Shown: positions 6,538 to 8,183 of the stretch, piece by piece | Numbering within the stretch: position 1 is the first letter of the stretch | Layout of the letters: the number at the start of each line of letters is the position of its first letter | Assembly (NCBI GenBank): GCA_001775965.1 | Contig: MEZG01000034.1 | Span: 1-8,183 of the forward strand | From: Candidatus Bathyarchaeota archaeon RBG_13_60_20 | Lineage (GTDB): Archaea > Thermoproteota > Bathyarchaeia > TCS64 | Reading direction: 5' to 3' | DNA length: 8,183 nucleotides | Position numbers and translations under genes: made by a program | The notes under the pieces: model-generated | Databases searched by the model: none | Told to the model about the DNA's origin: nothing | Seen by the model: the letters and a program-made list of their open reading frames with translations, nothing else

Positions 6538-6948
6538 ATGTCCTTGCAGGCCGATAGACAGATGGACGACGAACTGGAGAGGCTCAAGCAGAGGCGGCTG
6601 ATGGAGATGCAGCGGCAGATGCTGCTGAAGCAGATCAAGGATCAGGAGCCCAAGCCCGAGCCATCCAAGGAGCCTACAAACGACGAGGTACTCGGCAGGC
6701 ATTTCAAGGAACGGGCCTGGGAGGTCTGGAACGCGGCCAAGGCCCAGTACCCCCAGGTGATGCCCCAGGTGGAGAAGCTCCTCGTGGATGCCATAAAGCA
6801 GGGCAAGGTCAAAGACGCGCTGGACGGCGCCAACCTCATGGGTTTCTTCCGGCAGATCGGCTTACCGGTCCGCCTGGAGACACGGATACGGATCAGCGAG
6901 CATGGCGAGCTGAAGACCCTGGAGCAGAAGATGAAGGAAGAGGGCTAG
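6538..6948 (+). CDS. PDCD5-family (TFAR19) DNA-binding protein
   Basis: A 136-residue, mostly helical, highly charged protein. Its layout matches the archaeal/eukaryotic PDCD5 family: a charged N-terminal helix (DDELERLKQRRLMEMQRQ, 10-27), a three-helix core with EKLLVDAIKQGKVKDALDGANL (79-100) and the basic end RLETRIRIS (112-120). The archaeal relatives are small nucleic-acid-binding proteins of unclear role; human PDCD5 is linked to apoptosis and chaperonin binding. The linker KDQEPKPEPSKEPTNDE (34-50) is Pro/Glu-rich, and the protein is longer than the roughly 110 residues I expect for archaeal homologues. The start may instead be the ATG at 6562: AGAATAAATC at 6517-6526 could be a TATA box and MDDELERLKQRR is a typical family start. 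It follows the ATPase by 15 bases and its stop overlaps that of the convergent gene. Confidence 0.82.
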   Translation: MSLQADRQMDDELERLKQRRLMEMQRQMLLKQIKDQEPKPEPSKEPTNDEVLGRHFKERAWEVWNAAKAQYPQVMPQVEKLLVDAIKQGKVKDALDGANLMGFFRQIGLPVRLETRIRISEHGELKTLEQKMKEEG

Positions 6949-7355
6949 CCCAAGGCCTCGTTGACGGCCTTCTCCAGCTCCTCCTTGCCGGGGTACTCCC
7001 CCATGAACAGGATGTGATTGTCCACGGCTATCACCGGCGCCGCAACATTCATGAACTCCCCGAAGGTCTCGCCGTCCACGGTGGGCTCGTCGTTGGGCAC
7101 AAGCAGCATGTTTAGGCGCTCGATGGTGTAGAGCGCGGAGCCCGTGTCGATGAACTCGACCACGAACCTGCGCCCCAGCTTGTACCCCACCTCCTCCAAG
7201 GCGAAGAACAGGTCGTCCAGGCGCTCCTGCCTGGTCTCCTGGAAGCCGCAGCTTGAGCCGCACGTCGAGCCGCTCGCGCAGCTTACGCTGCAGCCGTCGC
7301 TGCAACTGTCCGCGTTTATGGGGGGAAACACCGTGAACCTCACAGGGCGCTCCAT
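6945..7355 (-). CDS. small Cys-rich protein with probable thioredoxin-like fold, function unknown
   Basis: A 136-residue protein I cannot assign to a named function. The pattern suggests a thioredoxin-like fold: strand RFTVFP, a helix QERLDDLFFALEEVG (43-57), strand RFVVEFID (63-70), then APVIAVDNHILFMGEYPGKEELEKAVNEAL. In that last part Pro107 would be the cis-Pro, and the end resembles YuzD/ArsD-like small proteins. Where the redox CxxC would sit there is a loop with five cysteines: Cys18, Cys22, Cys26, Cys32 and Cys36 (spacings C-x3-C-x3-C-x5-C-x3-C), rich in Ser and Gly. This may bind a metal or iron-sulfur cluster, or carry sulfur. No signal peptide or membrane segment is seen. ATG at 7355 has GAGGAG 10 bases upstream. 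It lies 43 bases downstream of a Mo/W transporter ATPase gene on the same strand. It could also be a metallochaperone. Confidence 0.75.
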   Translation of the reverse strand: MERPVRFTVFPPINADSCSDGCSVSCASGSTCGSSCGFQETRQERLDDLFFALEEVGYKLGRRFVVEFIDTGSALYTIERLNMLLVPNDEPTVDGETFGEFMNVAAPVIAVDNHILFMGEYPGKEELEKAVNEALG

Positions 7356-7365
7356 TTCAGTCTCA

Positions 7366-7390
7366 CTCCTCGTACCGCGGCTATTATAGG
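7366..7390 (-). promoter_or_regulatory. TATA-like box and ribosome binding site for the Cys-rich thioredoxin-like gene
   Basis: In the 43-base gap after the ABC ATPase gene, the minus strand reads CCTATAATAG at 7381-7390, centred about 30 bases upstream of the ATG, and GAGGAG at 7366-7371, 10 bases upstream. If the TATA box is used, transcription would begin near 7360 and miss the GAGGAG site. If the gene is co-transcribed with the ABC ATPase, the ribosome binding site would be used. Both modes may occur. Confidence 0.45.
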
Positions 7391-7398
7391 TTGCCCGG

Positions 7399-8183
7399 CT
7401 AGAGGACCAGCACCGCGGTGGCCTTGAAGCTTATGTAGACCTCCCTGCCGATGTTGAGCCCCATCTCCCTGAAGCTGCCCCTAGTAATGTGAACTGCGAA
7501 GACCCTGCCCGCGTCCACCCTAAGCACCACGGTGCCGTCGTGGTCCTCCACGCCCACCACGTTGCCCCTGAACTGGTTTCTGGCGCTGGTGCTGATCCTC
7601 TCCCCGGAGACTATGATGTCCTCGGGCTTCACGTGGATGGTGACTCTGCCGGTCCGCTCCGCGGCGACCCTGATTACCGTGCCGCCTATGTCCACGTTGG
7701 CTACGCCGTCCACCATAGTGCTGGTCCCGGTGAACAGGTTCTCCGTGAGCCTAGTGATGGACGTGATCTCCGTGGGGGCTCCCACCTCGGTCACCCTGCC
7801 CCCGTCTAGGTGGACCGTGCGGGTGGTGAGGCTCCTGATGAGGTCAAGGTCGTGGGTGGAGACCACAACTGTTCTCCCCTTTGCCTCCTCTTCGATGATC
7901 GCTGAGACCACCTTGGCGTTGGGGACGTCCAGGTTGCTCGTCGGCTCGTCCAGCAGCAGCACCTGGGGGTCCAGTACCAGGGCCCGGGCTAGGGCGACTC
8001 TCTGCTGCTCGCCGCCGGAGAGCTTGCGGGCGTCGCGGCAGCCGTAGCCGGGGAGCCGCACCCGCTCCAGCCCCTCATCCACCTTCTCCTGGATGGCGTC
8101 TTCGGGGGTGCCCCTCAGCCTCAATCCATACGCCATGTTGGTGTACACGTCCCCCTTCAGGAACAGGGGGGACTGGAAGATCA
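7399..8183 (-). CDS. ABC transporter ATP-binding protein, tungstate/molybdate type with C-terminal TOBE domain (partial, N-terminus off window)
   Basis: The reading frame is open to the right window edge, so this is the C-terminal part (about 260 residues), without the Walker A region. It begins near the Q-loop (IFQSPLFLKGDVYTNMAYGL), with the Q-loop Gln codon at 8173-8175. The signature LSGGEQQ is at 8002-8022, followed by Walker B LLLDEPTSNLD and the switch histidine in STHD. A C-terminal molbindin-like TOBE domain runs from about SARNQFRGNVVGV to the stop, the kind that binds oxyanions in ModC and related proteins. The LFLKGDVYTN-AYGL stretch is typical of tungstate transporters (TupC/WtpC). 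It should energise uptake of tungstate or molybdate, which fits the molybdoenzyme operon 3.5 kb away. Tungstate versus molybdate cannot be decided here. The GTG at 8148 is internal and not a real start. Confidence 0.9.
   Translation of the reverse strand, partial: IFQSPLFLKGDVYTNMAYGLRLRGTPEDAIQEKVDEGLERVRLPGYGCRDARKLSGGEQQRVALARALVLDPQVLLLDEPTSNLDVPNAKVVSAIIEEEAKGRTVVVSTHDLDLIRSLTTRTVHLDGGRVTEVGAPTEITSITRLTENLFTGTSTMVDGVANVDIGGTVIRVAAERTGRVTIHVKPEDIIVSGERISTSARNQFRGNVVGVEDHDGTVVLRVDAGRVFAVHITRGSFREMGLNIGREVYISFKATAVLVL

Noticed and set aside
5857..6702. A 281-residue minus-strand frame overlapping the ATPase and PDCD5-type genes
   Set aside because: It spans two well-supported genes on the other strand, and its translation is low-complexity His/Leu/Gly-rich with no domain.
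1..8183. tRNA genes, CRISPR arrays, insertion sequences or phage genes
   Set aside because: I saw no cloverleaf-like sequence, spaced repeat array, transposase motif or terminal inverted repeat, and nearly all of the window is accounted for by the listed genes.

Overview
The window looks archaeal, GC-rich and probably from the Thermoproteota/TACK side, though I cannot place it further. The reasons are a PDCD5-family DNA-binding protein, a NikR-like ribbon-helix-helix regulator of an archaeal type, TATA-like boxes 25-35 bases upstream of start codons that lack a Shine-Dalgarno (leaderless genes), and strong GGAGG-type sites only at internal operon genes. No stretch over 300 bases lacks a gene; the longest gap is 106 bases.

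Left half (1-3911, minus strand): a tight four-gene operon for a molybdenum hydroxylase of the xanthine dehydrogenase / CO dehydrogenase superfamily. In transcription order it holds the large molybdopterin subunit (CoxL-like), the FAD subunit (CoxM-like), the [2Fe-2S] subunit (CoxS-like) and the start of a MocA/MobA-like nucleotidyltransferase for the cofactor. All three junctions are 4-base stop/start overlaps. The large subunit lacks the CO dehydrogenase loop and keeps the general hydroxylase residues, so its substrate is open.

Middle (3954-6522): a NikR-like regulator (minus) diverges from a P1B-2-type heavy-metal exporting ATPase (plus) across an AT-rich 106-base promoter region with repeated TTATTA/TAATAA half-sites. 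The regulator keeps three of the four high-affinity nickel ligands and has Asn at the fourth. The ATPase has a His/Cys-rich N-terminus with three 11-residue CxxC repeats in place of a folded HMA domain.

Right part (6538-8183): a PDCD5-family protein (plus) ends tail-to-tail with a small Cys-rich thioredoxin-fold-like protein of unknown function (minus), and their stop codons share one CTAG. Upstream of the latter on the same strand is the C-terminal part of a tungstate/molybdate-type ABC ATPase with a TOBE domain, cut by the window edge.

Taken together the window is about metal handling: molybdenum or tungsten uptake, molybdenum cofactor finishing, a molybdoenzyme, and sensing and export of a divalent metal. 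The functional link between the Mo genes and the NikR/ATPase pair is inferred from proximity only.
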